Origin: Macrolepiota albuminosa | Taxonomy: Eukaryota > Basidiomycota > Agaricomycetes > Agaricales > Agaricaceae | DNA length: 64,000 nt | Direction: 5' to 3' | Assembly: GCA_027475525.1 (NCBI GenBank) | Contig: JAMWFC010000114.1 | Location: forward strand, 372,001 to 436,000 | In this document: positions 46,032 to 57,465 of the stretch, one piece after another | How the letters are laid out: each line of letters opens with the position of its first letter | Numbering within the stretch: position 1 is the stretch's first letter | Notes under the pieces: generated by a model | Told to the model about the DNA's origin: nothing | What the model saw: only the letters and a program-made list of their open reading frames with translations | Database searches by the model: none | Position numbers and translations under genes: made by a program

Positions 46032-47846
46032 ATGGTACTAGTAAGCGCGATGATCTGGCAAGCTACTTCTGCACATCTACCGGAGAATAAATAACAATAA
46101 ATACTGCAGATTGAATATCTCGAGTCACAGCTGCAAGCGTATAAGGCTAGGACATCACTCCTCCAACAAGAACATCTCTCATTGCTTGACGCCATCTACC
46201 AAACCAAATGCAGGCACCGAGAGGAGTTGGAACAAGAACGTACTGCCAGAAATCTAGCGGTATCTAGGTTACAGACAGCCAAGGACCGTTTGAGGGCAGT
46301 GGAGGCTGAAAGAGACGACTATAAGGAAGTCGTACTCCAACTGATTGAGAGAGGTGCCTTGTTTCGTTCATATCGAAGCAGAGCATGTGGACTAATCTGA
46401 CAGACTGCACGTAGTCGAGCAAAGTCATGGAGACTACAAACACTGGCCTAACAGCAAGCTTCAGCTCTCATATCATGTGGGTACGTCCTACCTCCTCATG
46501 GAAGTGTTATCCTTTGTGTAACGCTAAGTAACGAACAGACTCACTGGTCAAGGAGCAACCTGTGGATGCCTGCGAAAGTGACCACGTATACAACAATGGA
46601 CTTGTAAATTTCCTCAAACGCGAACTTAGCTTCGAGCGACAGGCGCATGCGCTGGCACGCGCGCACGTCGACATCCTCTCGGCACAAGTCGCAAGCCGCG
46701 ATGCCGCATTAGAGTCCTGGGTCCAACGTGATGGTAGTACTGCGGCTCCTCCAATTGGTGTGATCTGTATGCGTGACAAGAGCAAAGACAAATTAACCAT
46801 ACAGCGTGATTTGGATCGCTCAGAAATTTTGGCTTTGTATGATCGGACGGCTGCAAATAACACGCTTCTGGAGCAAGAGGTACGCTCACTTCATCAATAC
46901 GTACGTCTTCTTTATAATCGACTGTGATTTCGTCTTAATTCGATCTACTCAGGTGGAGGGAACGCGAAGAAATGCAACTAAGCTTGCCCAACACCCAATA
47001 ACGCCACATCCTGCATCACCGTCATCCCCAATTCAATCAGTCTCCCCTTCTCACCGCGATCTTGCATATCCAGTGCCTTCGTCCAATGATGCAGATCAAA
47101 TACCATCCGATGGACAGTCTGATCGCCCAGTTATAGCTGTACAACAAGGCCGACTTCTTGTTCCCAGTCCTGGGTCCTACATCTCTCCTAGTCCCCACCG
47201 GGGCCGTTCACTGTCTACCTCGTATCAACGGCGGTCCAAAACCCGGTCTCGTACGCGGTCACAATCTCACCATCACCCTTCGACGCCGAGATCATCCTCG
47301 TTAACCGCTTTCCCCCCTGACAATGCCGTTCGGGACCTCAGTGAACAAATCCGTCTATTGTCGATACAGATTGATGGTCTTCGTGCCGAGCGTGTTGCCT
47401 TTTCACGTGTCATTCAGTCTCAAAGAGAAGAAGCGACAGTCACCCCAGATGTACTTCAAAGGAATGCCTCGTTCCACCCTCCTGATAAAGATAGAGACCC
47501 ATCTTCTGTTGTGGATCCAAGGACTGATTCTGAACACGGAACCGCTGCGGTCCTCAAAGAACATATCGATGATGTTCAGTCAGGCCTTGGCAGTGGTGCT
47601 GGCGCCGACGCCATTCAAGATCAAGGTAATGACAGAGACTCTACGGATGGTGGTGAACGGTCGATGGAAATTGCTACCCCGTTGATTTCTACTTTGGTCA
47701 CCTTCCCAATTTCTTCAGAGGGAGACGATGCACGCCATGTTGACGAGATGAGAGAGCCAGGCGCGGATGAAGATCAAGGTGATGGCGAAATCATAATGGT
47801 TCGACTACACAGGGCGGCCTCCGTATCTCCTCCTATGCAGCCTTGA
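46032..47846 (+). CDS. Hypothetical coiled-coil and Ser-rich protein
   Basis: Exons on the plus strand encode an N-terminal coiled coil (EYLESQLQAYKARTSLLQQE, RHREELEQERTARNLAVSRL), a second helical block (LVNFLKRELSFERQAHALAR, LDRSEILALYDRTAANN), and a Ser/Pro-rich disordered region (SPSHRDLAYPVPSS, TRSRTRSQSHHHPST). A short late heptad and an acidic tail follow, with stop at 47846. The start is uncertain: ATG at 46032 (MVL before a GTAAGC donor) is a guess. No known domain is seen. It could be a cytoskeletal, septal or signalling scaffold. Confidence 0.5.
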
Positions 47847-49943
47847 AGAACATTGTGAGATTCACTCTTACTCTGGGATCAAGCGCTATTAGATCTACCT
47901 GTATTAACACTTATCTTCTCCACAACATTTCAAATTTCCCTTGTATGAACATTCCGGTGGTCTCCAGGACACCTTTCTCGTATCAATCACGGTCTCGTCA
48001 GTAGTTGTAGCGATGTATGTTGTACAATCTGTATTTTGTTTCGTCTTTCAGGTGAATGTTCTAACTCATATCCAGGCGACCACTCATATCATCGGATATC
48101 CCAGATCAACCTCATTTATGTGTAATTTCTGGGGACCAGTAGGCTTTGCCAAAAAAAAGTGTGACAGTAAATGTGGAATGGTAATCCATTTGTTCCTACG
48201 ACTCTGCATCCGTCGTCTGAGCACCTTTCGACAACGTTAGCTAGCGCGCATGCATTCGGAATGTTATAGTAAATAGACAAGTAGTAAGGCTCCATACTAA
48301 ACCCTTTGACCACCACATAGCTCACTTGTTTCGCATTGTGAACTGGGACATTTAAGTCCACTAATTCCCTCGACACCATGCGAGATGGATGCTTCAGAAC
48401 CGTTCCTTCATACTTCTAGCATGCTGAATTGTGTCGTGTACTGCATTGTTCCTTTGTGTGTGATAGCATGCAACTTCTGGACATGTGCCACATGCTCTCA
48501 GCATTATACGCCTATCAACCGAGGCTTTGGTTGCTTCAACTTATTGCCATCCAAAATCAGATGCACATGGCCTGTCGTCAGTATACTTGGAAAGAGAAGG
48601 CTTATATTCTCGGAAGCTGCATGATGTGCGGGTCTGGAAGCAGAAAATGGGTGCTGTTGCCGTCTCCGTTGTTTGATGACAACCATAGCTGTAAAAGCAT
48701 GTGTTTTTTAAGTTAAGAGCGCGTTTTTCCATTCTGTGTTTGTAGAATGCTGAGAATTAGCGGGAAAATGTGCTATGTTTCTTGAGGACCCGATCCCGAC
48801 GCGTAAGCCCTAACTAAAATTCTGCATGGAAGGATCTTCTTAAAATTGCATTCTGATCATTTTGTTCTATATAATCCTAATGACTATGTGAACATAGAAG
48901 CCTTTTGTCGATCGCGTTCTTTCGATGGCTAGTGTCGGAGTTTAAACCAATTCTCCCAAACCTAAATTTTTCTCATTTAGAATGTCTTTTTCTTTCTCAT
49001 TGTGTTATGATGACGTGTTGTTCGACTACGCATCTGGATCCATTCCTCCACCAAAACTCATAATCTGAAACTGCAGACTGTCATGCCGTTTCACGGGCTA
49101 GTACAGTGACATTGCTAGACCGTCCTCGCCATCCCGTCATGCGAAGTCATCAATGGTATGCCAAGGGGTTGCGTACTAATTGCCTCAGCGATTATTCTCC
49201 CGATTCGATGTGTGGTGGCCATTCTTACGACTTCCCGGTCCAAGCAGTGTACAATTTTTCTATGATGAAAACCTGCCCGCACAATAATAGTATCTACTGC
49301 TTACTACTCGACGTTTAGTAGTGTATGATTTGAATGTGTCTATGGAAAAATCGAAATCAAAGTACGTCCTTTGCAAGGGGTGACTACTCGTTACAACGTT
49401 TATGAAAAAATCGAAATTAAAGACATCCTTAAGGGAAAGTACGTCCTTTGCAAGGGGTGACTACTCGTTACAACGTTTATGAAAAAATCGAAATTAAAGA
49501 CATCCTTAAGGGTGGTTACTCGTTGCACTAGTATCATTTCAGGCCCGCTCCTTACTATTCAAGAATCGTTTTTGTTCTATATTGGCTGTCCCTGTCAGTA
49601 TATTGTTGTTGGTTTCCGCCGTGGATCATGGGTTTGTAGATCCCGATTATTGTAATTTATGGGCATCGTGATGCAACGACAAATAGCGACCGATTACGAC
49701 TTCTGAACCCACGCCATCACCATGAACAACCGTAACACAGTTTGTTGCGATGAGCACAGGAATAAAAATGAGGTATTTATATCACAAATTTGAAAGCAGT
49801 ATGTATTGTATCTAATTGAACTTCAGTTCTCACGGCGGTGTTACCTTGTTCTTTCCAGACGTACCCCGCTGACAGCTGTCTGATCTATAAATCTCTCTTG
49901 TTACTGTTCTTGTTTCCCGTTGAATATAAGGAAGGTATGGTTT
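47847..49943. other. Intergenic region with a tandem repeat
   Basis: Frames at 48385-48732 on both strands overlap and have no motifs. The only clear structure is the 77-bp tandem duplication at 49361-49514. Confidence 0.5.
49361..49514. repeat. Tandem duplication, 2 x 77 bp
   Basis: AGTACGTCCTTTGC starts both units, at 49361 and 49438. The first unit is preceded by a partial third copy (TCGAAATCAA). It lies in intergenic DNA upstream of the kinase pair. Confidence 0.8.
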
Positions 49944-52312
49944 ATGAACATCGTCTTGTATACATCACTCGCCCTCAATATGGCCAACCCCAGATTCCGC
50001 AAGTTCAAGGCAGTTGAAAACCCTCCAGATTCTTCATCTGCGCCTCAGGTTTCTCCTGTTTCATCGCAGAGTCCCAGTCTATCCACGACTCAGCACACCT
50101 ACGATGAGATTCAGGCTTTCTTTGAAACCAAACTCCCCGTTATGGAACGCGCGAGCAACCATACCTCGTCAACCAACTCTCGTCCTCCACAGATATTCGA
50201 TAAACATTTACACGACATGCTCAAGCTCAAAAGTGTTATAAAACTGGATAATCTCACTGAAGATCTATGTAATGTCGCCCAGGCTGCACTAGATTCCCAT
50301 CGAAGGAGATTACCTCCAGTTACGAAGATGCTTCGTGCCACGTTCGATCCCCCCCGAAAGATTACAGAAGTACGCAATGAAGACGACGTTCTTGCTATAT
50401 TTCAACGTCGCATTCCCCCTTGCGTAAATATCGCATCGACATTGGCCTATGGCTCTGATAATTGGTCGCAAGTGTGCCTTGAGTGGTCCAGAAGTCGTTT
50501 ATCCAGTCTCAAGGTCGAGGGCGTTCATGAGAATGAGGCTATTGCAGATGGTTTCCTCAACATAATCGAGTCAACCATGGCTCCTCTGCTGAACGATGTT
50601 CAGAATGCAGTGCATAGGACATTCCCGGAACTGATTACATGGGAGTTCAAGAATCTCAACTTTTGTGGCCAGCATGGCATTGATTCACTGCCAGATGCCT
50701 TCGCGAACGTTCCATTTCCTTGGCAGGGTTGCGAATACGGAAATGAATGCCACATAACTCACCCAGAAATTGGTGTCAAGGCATGCCGCATGGGCTACGA
50801 TTCAGAGACCCATCCTTGTACTTCGTATCAACAGGTTCGTTATAGGAAAACTAAAGGCAGTGGAAATGCGATGGCACCTGTTCCCAATACAAATTCGCAT
50901 ATAATTCAGCAGGTCAGTAGCCATTTGTTGATAAATTTGTCCTTCTTATTTCACAACAGGCTTGGGCAGAAGCTGTCCGTCACGATACGACCTTTTTGGT
51001 TATTAACACCGGGAACAAGGAAGTTATAGGTATAAGAGATCGAGACCGCCAGACCCTCTATCTCTCGGTGGTTTTCGAGGTCCACGAGTCTCATTATATG
51101 AAGCTACACACCGGGTTATACATTGCTGCAGTCCGCGACGCAGAAGACCGAATGCAGCGTCTGAATCATTCGAAACCTTTTACCTGGTTCCTGAGATCTG
51201 GCAAGGACGATTCCAAACTCCTGGATTTAGACAGCAAACGAGATACGGTAAATCAACACATTGGTCCGCGCCTAATTCGCACTGAACTTCTATGTTTTCT
51301 TGTAGGACGTTTGCGACATTGTTTTAAAGGCCGTACAAACACGCCACTGGCTTCGCATCATCCCGAAGTTGCGCGAAAAATCTTTATTTCCATTCAGCAC
51401 TAGGCATTACCGACGAATCAATAATCTTCAAGATGCCCAGTATATGCAATCCTTGAAACAGCAACAATTTCCGGGATCCCCTGATAGTTTTGCTGAATGG
51501 CAAGCTGAGCAGTTTTCGCAGGAATTCGAGACGTTATCATCGGTCACATATGTGCCAAAGGACATTGACACTTTCTTTTTTCTTCTGGTTTCACGATCTG
51601 TCAACAAAGTCCGCACATACCGCCCATATCGTGCCAAGGTAGACCTTCCGAATTCCGTTCTTCAGAGGAAGCGGAACATTTCAATTCCCGAACTGATCAT
51701 CAAGGAGGCTTCGTCTTATGATCAGATAGAGGGCTTGGAAACAGAGTGGGTTGTTCACTCGGTACTTCAACATGCAGGCATCCAATATCCAAGTGTCTAC
51801 GGGTTTTTCTTTTGTTCAGAAGAACCCTGCGCAGTTCTAGTATTGGAAGATATCGGCATGAAGAAGTCTCTAAAAGATATTACTTCAAAACCAGGCAGAC
51901 GAAAATTTCAAATGACAACCCTTCAGGTGTGAGTGACTGACACCTTTCCTTGTAGTTTTTGTCGCATTGATGACGGAAATCCAGTGATCGCTTCAGAAAA
52001 ATAATGACAGCACTACACACCGCTGGTTGGTATCACGGGCAGTTGACAACGGACAATCTTCTTTTTGTAAAGAAACACTCTTACAAGGTCGCAATCATGG
52101 GATTCCAGGGAGCCAAATTGCTCCCTGATCACTCCAATCAGCGGGAGGCCATGATCCATCAAGACATGAGCGATCTTAATAAACTGTGTGGGCAGGCTAA
52201 GTCACAATCAATTTGTCAAATATCGGCTTTTACATATCGTCAAAAGAAAATCAGTGCACTTGCAAAAGCGAAAAGAAACGAAACCAGGAAAGTCGGCATC
52301 GATCAAATGTGA
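49944..52312 (+). CDS. Kinase-fold protein, probable pseudokinase (tandem copy 1)
   Basis: A start at 49944 or 49980 (MANPRFRKFKAV) leads through several exons. The N-terminal domain ends AWAEAVRHDTTFLVINTG and LHTGLYIAAVRDAEDRM, which matches the paralogue at 52445-54825 in order and spacing. The C-terminal kinase lobe has IIKEASSYDQIEGLETEW and AVLVLEDIGM, but the catalytic loop reads HTAGWYHGQLTTDNLLF. HRD has become HGQ, and the metal-binding DFD has become MGF (AIMGFQGAKL). These losses suggest a pseudokinase. The 3' end near 52312 is uncertain. Mushrooms carry large families of such orphan kinases; the role is unknown. Confidence 0.65.
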
Positions 52313-52444
52313 TGGTGTTCTATGTAGGAATACGGCTGGCCTCCTACTCCTTGCTACTCTATTTTTTTGGACGTATCTCGTAGATAGCCATGATATTAAT
52401 TTACATACGCATAAGTCGTGAACAACCAGTCGAAGCTTAGTCAT

Positions 52445-54825
52445 ATGTTGACTAGTCACGTGTTTGAAAGAGCCGTTCAGACATTGTTAAGAGGAGTAGT
52501 GTTCCCAGACCGGATGCGAGATCCCCTTGAACGCTTAGAAGCTCAGTATGGAGCTGCATTGGATTTTAACCCGGCTCCTTTTAGCATAGAGGAAGGAACG
52601 CCTTGCCCCAACTTAACACAACCGCTTCTATTTTACGACAAACACCTCGACGAACGATTGTCTCTAAAGCATATCGTCTTGGTTCCCTCATTCTCTGCGC
52701 ATTTCAAGGAAGCGGTCAATGAGGCCCTGGATGGTGTGATGGAGAGGAATGTGGATATGCCTTCGGTCGAAGAGTGGTCCTTCCCAACGCCAGACTTGTA
52801 TGAAGGCCATATTCACCATGCTCCAGTCAAGGACGCCTTAGAAATTGGAGAACGATACGAGGATCATATAGGTGAATTCGCTGGTGTCCTTTCTTCCATG
52901 CTTTTGTTACATCCTACTGCTTCTTCATGGATCAGTTCTGTTCGTCTACTAAGAAGGATGGATACAGCGCGTACACAGAAATATTATGCCATGAATGAAG
53001 ACTTCAGGTTATTCTCTCTTCATCCAGATAACGGCAAAATAACACGAACGAGCATTTCAAAAGAGGCATGGGATGCATTGGACGATATCAAACGAGACGA
53101 ACTTCGAGAGCTCTCAGACAGATTTCCTGTGCTTGCAGTATGGCAGATGTTGTTTCCCTTGAACGGGGGCGAGGATGTGCTTAAACGTATGGATGAATTT
53201 CTTGTACCACAAGAAATACCGAAACTACAATGCCATTCATCCTGGCAAGGTCCAGCTGTTGTTGACCTTCCGCCTTCCCCGGATGCGCTCAACACTGCTT
53301 GGGGTTCTCCTGTGCTGTCGTTCATTCAAACTGTCTCCGAAAGGCCTAAAGTCGCTTCTCCGGCGAGAACTTCACTCCGAAGAAGCGCTCGATTGTCCGG
53401 ACAAATCAGTTTGCAAGCCAAGAATCCTGGAAAAACATCTATGCCCCGTCCTTACCAGTATGCCCGACACTGGCCATCAGTAAGGATTCCTTCCGAATCT
53501 AAGCCTGCTTCCAGTGGCGAACTATTGGTGACATCGATTTTACAGCGTGTATGTATTCACTTTAGTCCCATCACTGATATTTCTGATGGTCTCTTTTAGG
53601 CATGGACTAGTGCAGTAGAAACCGATTCCTCCTTCATCATCTTTCATTGTGGTACCTTGGAGAGGATTGCCTTCCGTCATCGTGCCAGCCAAACTCTGTT
53701 TATATCTGAGCTCATTGACGTGATGAACTGTAAAGACCCTCGATATGGTGAACTCCACTTGGGATTGTTCTTGTCAATAATTAAGGATGCCCTGGATCGA
53801 ACGCTGCAACTGGTTGACTGTGAAAAACGAACGAAAAGACCCACAAAAAGAAAACGTAAGCATGATGCAGGAGAATGTTTGACTCCTGCCAAGCGGCATA
53901 GGACTAGGGCCGGACTGGCTCAAGAAACAGTACGAAAACTAGCTTACCAATCAAACTTAAAGGTATGTATGCCATTAATATCTACCATCATTACTACTGA
54001 CCGTTAATTAGCGCGTATCTGAGGCTAGCTCAAGCCGCCAAGTGCTGTTGTTGCGAATACAGCATCGCCATTTTAACTCTCCGAGCCCAGCTTCATTCTT
54101 CAAAGTTGATTCAAGAGTAACACCCCGAAAATCTACTTACAAATCTTCGGAATATATATGCGTGACTATCACGTCTACGATTGCCGGTGGCGCAACGGGC
54201 GATGCTCACAAAGCTACAATCGAACTCATGTCTGATGGGGAAACACTTTGTTTTCCAAGTGCTATTATCAAACTCTCTTTTGGTCGGACTGAAGGGAAAC
54301 GCATGAGAAACGAATATGAAGTTTATCAGCATCTTAGCTCATCCGGTGTAACTGGGATACCCCATGTTTTCGGGCTATTCGAAGATGTCGAGAGTGATGC
54401 AATGGCGCTTCTGATGACTGACGTCGGGAAATGCCTCGTGGGTCGCATTCCATACAAAGAGGACGAGTGGCGCCCAGTCACAAAATCAGAAGCGTCAGTC
54501 CTTCAAAGAGTTCTTTTGCTTCCCTTGTTAACCCTATATCATTGACAGAGATGCATTTATGGAAGTGTTGAAACCAATCCACGCTGCAGGTGTTCGTCAC
54601 AGGGATCTTCGCGTTGAAAATCTAGTTCTAAGTGAAGATGGCGCGCCATTTATAATTGATTTCGACCGGGCCGTGTTGAATGCCAGCCAGCAATCACTGA
54701 AGCGTGAATCTGAGCACTTGCGTTCGGTCTTAAACGGAGAATACACAGAAGTTGGAATCTCATTTGGTACACCTCGTTCCCGTGAGGCTAGATCTGAGGC
54801 AGGACCGACTGTGTATAAAGAGTAG
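52445..54825 (+). CDS. Orphan protein kinase (tandem copy 2)
   Basis: ATG at 52445 (MLTSHVFERAVQTLL) begins a multi-exon gene of about 750 residues. A large N-terminal domain ends in AWTSAVETDSSFIIFHCG and LHLGLFLSIIKDALDR, followed by a basic nuclear-signal-like stretch (KRPTKRKRKHDAG). The C-terminal kinase lobe contains MALLMTDVGK (hinge), HAAGVRHRDLRVENLVL (intact HRD and Asn) and APFIIDFDRAVL (DFD in place of DFG). It is probably an active atypical kinase of the fungal orphan class, with stop at 54823-54825. The 3' end of the coding sequence is partly repeated downstream at about 55122. Confidence 0.75.
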
Positions 54826-55254
54826 AAATATCCCGGAAGGTCTAGATTAGAGATAATCTTGAGACTGATGATGTCTGCATCCAATTCGGGCCTGTGCAGG
54901 GCCTGCAACAAAGGATGTATTTGGAATGTGGATCCTGCAATGCAATAGCAGTGGTGGCCAGGCCAAGATTGTGGCCAAGTGGGTATGAGAGGCAATCACC
55001 TCTAATGCAAGTTATTATGTTCCTGTCCAGGAGCATGACCAGTACATATTGATGGCAGTTGATGACAACAACTATTGTGAGTGTTTTGGCAGAGATCCAA
55101 GGTGTAAATTGAGGCTAATATGGACCGACTGTTTATAAAGAGTAGAAATATCTTGGAAGATCTGGATTATAGACAATGTTGAAACTGTGTCATTTGGGCA
55201 TCATAACTGGTACTTGGGTCTGTGCAGGACACAGGACCTGCAACAAAAGATGTA
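54803..55254 (+). repeat. Direct repeat of the kinase gene 3' end
   Basis: ACCGACTGTGTATAAAGAGTAG at the end of the kinase CDS, plus about 110 bp downstream, recurs with substitutions from about 55122. Some differences are CpG to TpG (CCCGGAAG to CTTGGAAG), so the second copy is older or less protected. Confidence 0.6.
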
Positions 55255-55446
55255 TACTGGCTCAAAAAACTGCCCAATGTTTGGTCTTTTTAGAAAGATT
55301 TACATGGAACCATTATCTAAGCAAAAAATACACAAAATCACATGATATACAGCTGGCTTCATAATGATGTATGGATCATGTGATTTGAACAAAAACTTGC
55401 TGGTTAATAAACCTAATGAAATATTCAATTATTGAGGCAGTTTTTT
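55254..55446. mobile_element. Tc1/mariner-type MITE or terminal fragment
   Basis: It starts ACTGGCTCAAAAAACTGCC and ends near TTATTGAGGCAGTTTTTTT, an inverted pair. Related sequences lie at 58709-58917 and about 30075-30195. Confidence 0.6.
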
Positions 55447-55849
55447 TTCTTACTTCAATTTTCCTATTTTTCTATTATTTTTCATCACCAATAGAAGATA
55501 GGGACACCTTGTGGCAAGCATAAACAATGTCATATAATCTTGTTTGTATCAATTTGACATGTTCAACTTTGTTCAATCACTTTCTTGATACTTTACCATC
55601 ATTATGCAATCTATCTTTGCTTCCAATTGCTTTTTTGTTGCTTTCCTCTTCAATGAAGGATATTTCATTGTCAAATCCAAGCAAAAACTAGCCTGGAAAA
55701 GGGCACTATGGAGAGGATTAGTAAAAAGCTGGAGAGCAACAAAGAGAATCATTCTGGAAGTTGTTCTTTCAAGCTTACAGCATGCAACAAACAGTCTATC
55801 ATTTGCCAAATTACTACTAGAAAGCTGGATAATGTTGTTCAAGCCACAC

Positions 55850-56430
55850 AGTTCATTAAATCTGTAAAATCCTGTTAATCTTCAGATAGTCAAAAATGCA
55901 TTGAAAGAGACAGGCTTTTGCTCAGCAACAAAGAAGTTCCCATGCTCAATGCTGCTCATTATGCAAACTGGCTCAAGTCTTCTCAGTATCATGAAAACTA
56001 GACAGTGAAAGATTAGAAGAAGGTTTTATCAAGTGATGAAACAAAAATCAATCAGATTGAATTAGATGGAAAGATGTATGTGTGAAAAATTCCAAGACAA
56101 CAATTGTCTGATCACACCACTATGCCAACTGTAAAGCATGGAAGAGGAAACAATCTCATGGTATGAGGCTGCATAAATTGAAATAGAGTGAGAAAGCTTA
56201 TAAAAATTCAGGAAAAGATGGATACTGCACAATATTGTGAAATTTTTGATAAGAGGGTGATGGAAAGCTTTGAGAAGTTGAAAATAGAAGAATGAAACAA
56301 TATTTTCAGCAAAACAACAACTCAAAACACACTATTTGACAAGCAGCAATCTAGTTTTCTAATGACAACATTGTTGTGTTATTAAATAAAAAGACATAAC
56401 ACAAGGCTCACAATTGTAGCATGCTTCAGT
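55850..56430 (+). pseudogene. Tc1/mariner transposase remnant
   Basis: In broken frames the text reads like a Tc1 transposase: NAAHYANWLKSSQYHEN, SDETKINQIELDGKMYV, MPTVKHGRGNNLMV, then MDTAQYCEIFDKRVMESF. Stops, several of the TGG-to-TAG type, disrupt it. A mirror copy is in the right arm. Confidence 0.75.
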
Positions 56431-56479
56431 TAAGTAATACTGATCCTGGAAACAAAAAGAGATCAGCTTTTGAAAATTA

Positions 56480-56760
56480 ACAAGACATCTACCTCAACAC
56501 TCCTCTAGATGCTTCATTTACACATGATTCTTCAGTTCTAGTTTTCCAATAAGGTATTTATGTGCGCTATGCCCAAGTAGTTTAGTACAGAGGTCAGCTG
56601 CATTTTTAGTCAATGCTACAGGCAGTATATTGATTTTACCTGCTGCGACTCATTCTTAAATATAGTGTTCTCTAATGTTAATATGCTTGGCACACATGTT
56701 TTGTCACTGCATAGCACATGAAATCTAGTAAGAACTTGACCTTCTAAAATTGGTTGTTTC
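56480..56760 (-). pseudogene. Ty1/copia RNase H C-terminal remnant
   Basis: On the minus strand one frame reads CAKHINIREHYI, then AAGKINILPVALTKNAADLC and KLLGHSAHKYLIG, which is the end of copia RNase H. It is interrupted by stops. A mirror copy lies at about 62578-62858 on the plus strand. Confidence 0.7.
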
Positions 56761-57465
56761 TCTAGTCATTTTTGTTTGTTCACAACTGTAGTGGGTAGAG
56801 GCATGAGCAATAGCTGAGGTCATGTGAGGAGCACAGAATAAAATGCAGATAAAACTTCAGTCTAAAGAGCTTCTTTTCCTGAACTACTGCCATGATTGGA
56901 GTTCAAATTTGCACACAAACAGATGAACACTAGCCTCTTTCTTGAGCAATATTAATTTGCAAAGACAAAAGAGACTACCCAATAAAAAACATCACAGAAG
57001 ATAAGACCTCTTGCCTGTAAAAGCCTAAAACAACAAAAGAGTAAAAGATGAACATAAAATGTACATGAATTTAACACCCAAAATCTACTAGGAATCTTGG
57101 ATAAAAGGGACACTCCACCTCCTATAAGAGTAAGACAAAACCTGACAACCACTCTCTGAGACTGCACAAAACAAAATGAAATACAGCTCAGAGGTCACTG
57201 ACTGCACCTAGGAGGATCACTAGGTAGACACAAAGAAAAAATGCACCCAATAAAGTGAAACACATCAGGTACACAAGAAACACAGATATGGATATGGCAA
57301 GAATGTCAGCAATAAAAGGATAGCAGATACTAAACTACCTGGGAGGGGAAATGCTAAACAGTAGACAAGATGACCTGCAGAAATGAGACATAGGCACCCA
57401 AAAGTGGAATTTCTAGACAATAACATAATTGAACATGAGAATAATAGCCTGAGTGGAACAGAAAA

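Noticed and set aside
55573..55867. Opposed 87-89 residue ORFs in the inverted-repeat arm
   Set aside because: They occupy both strands of the same AT-rich DNA next to Tc1 text, and their mirror copies appear only because of the inverted repeat.
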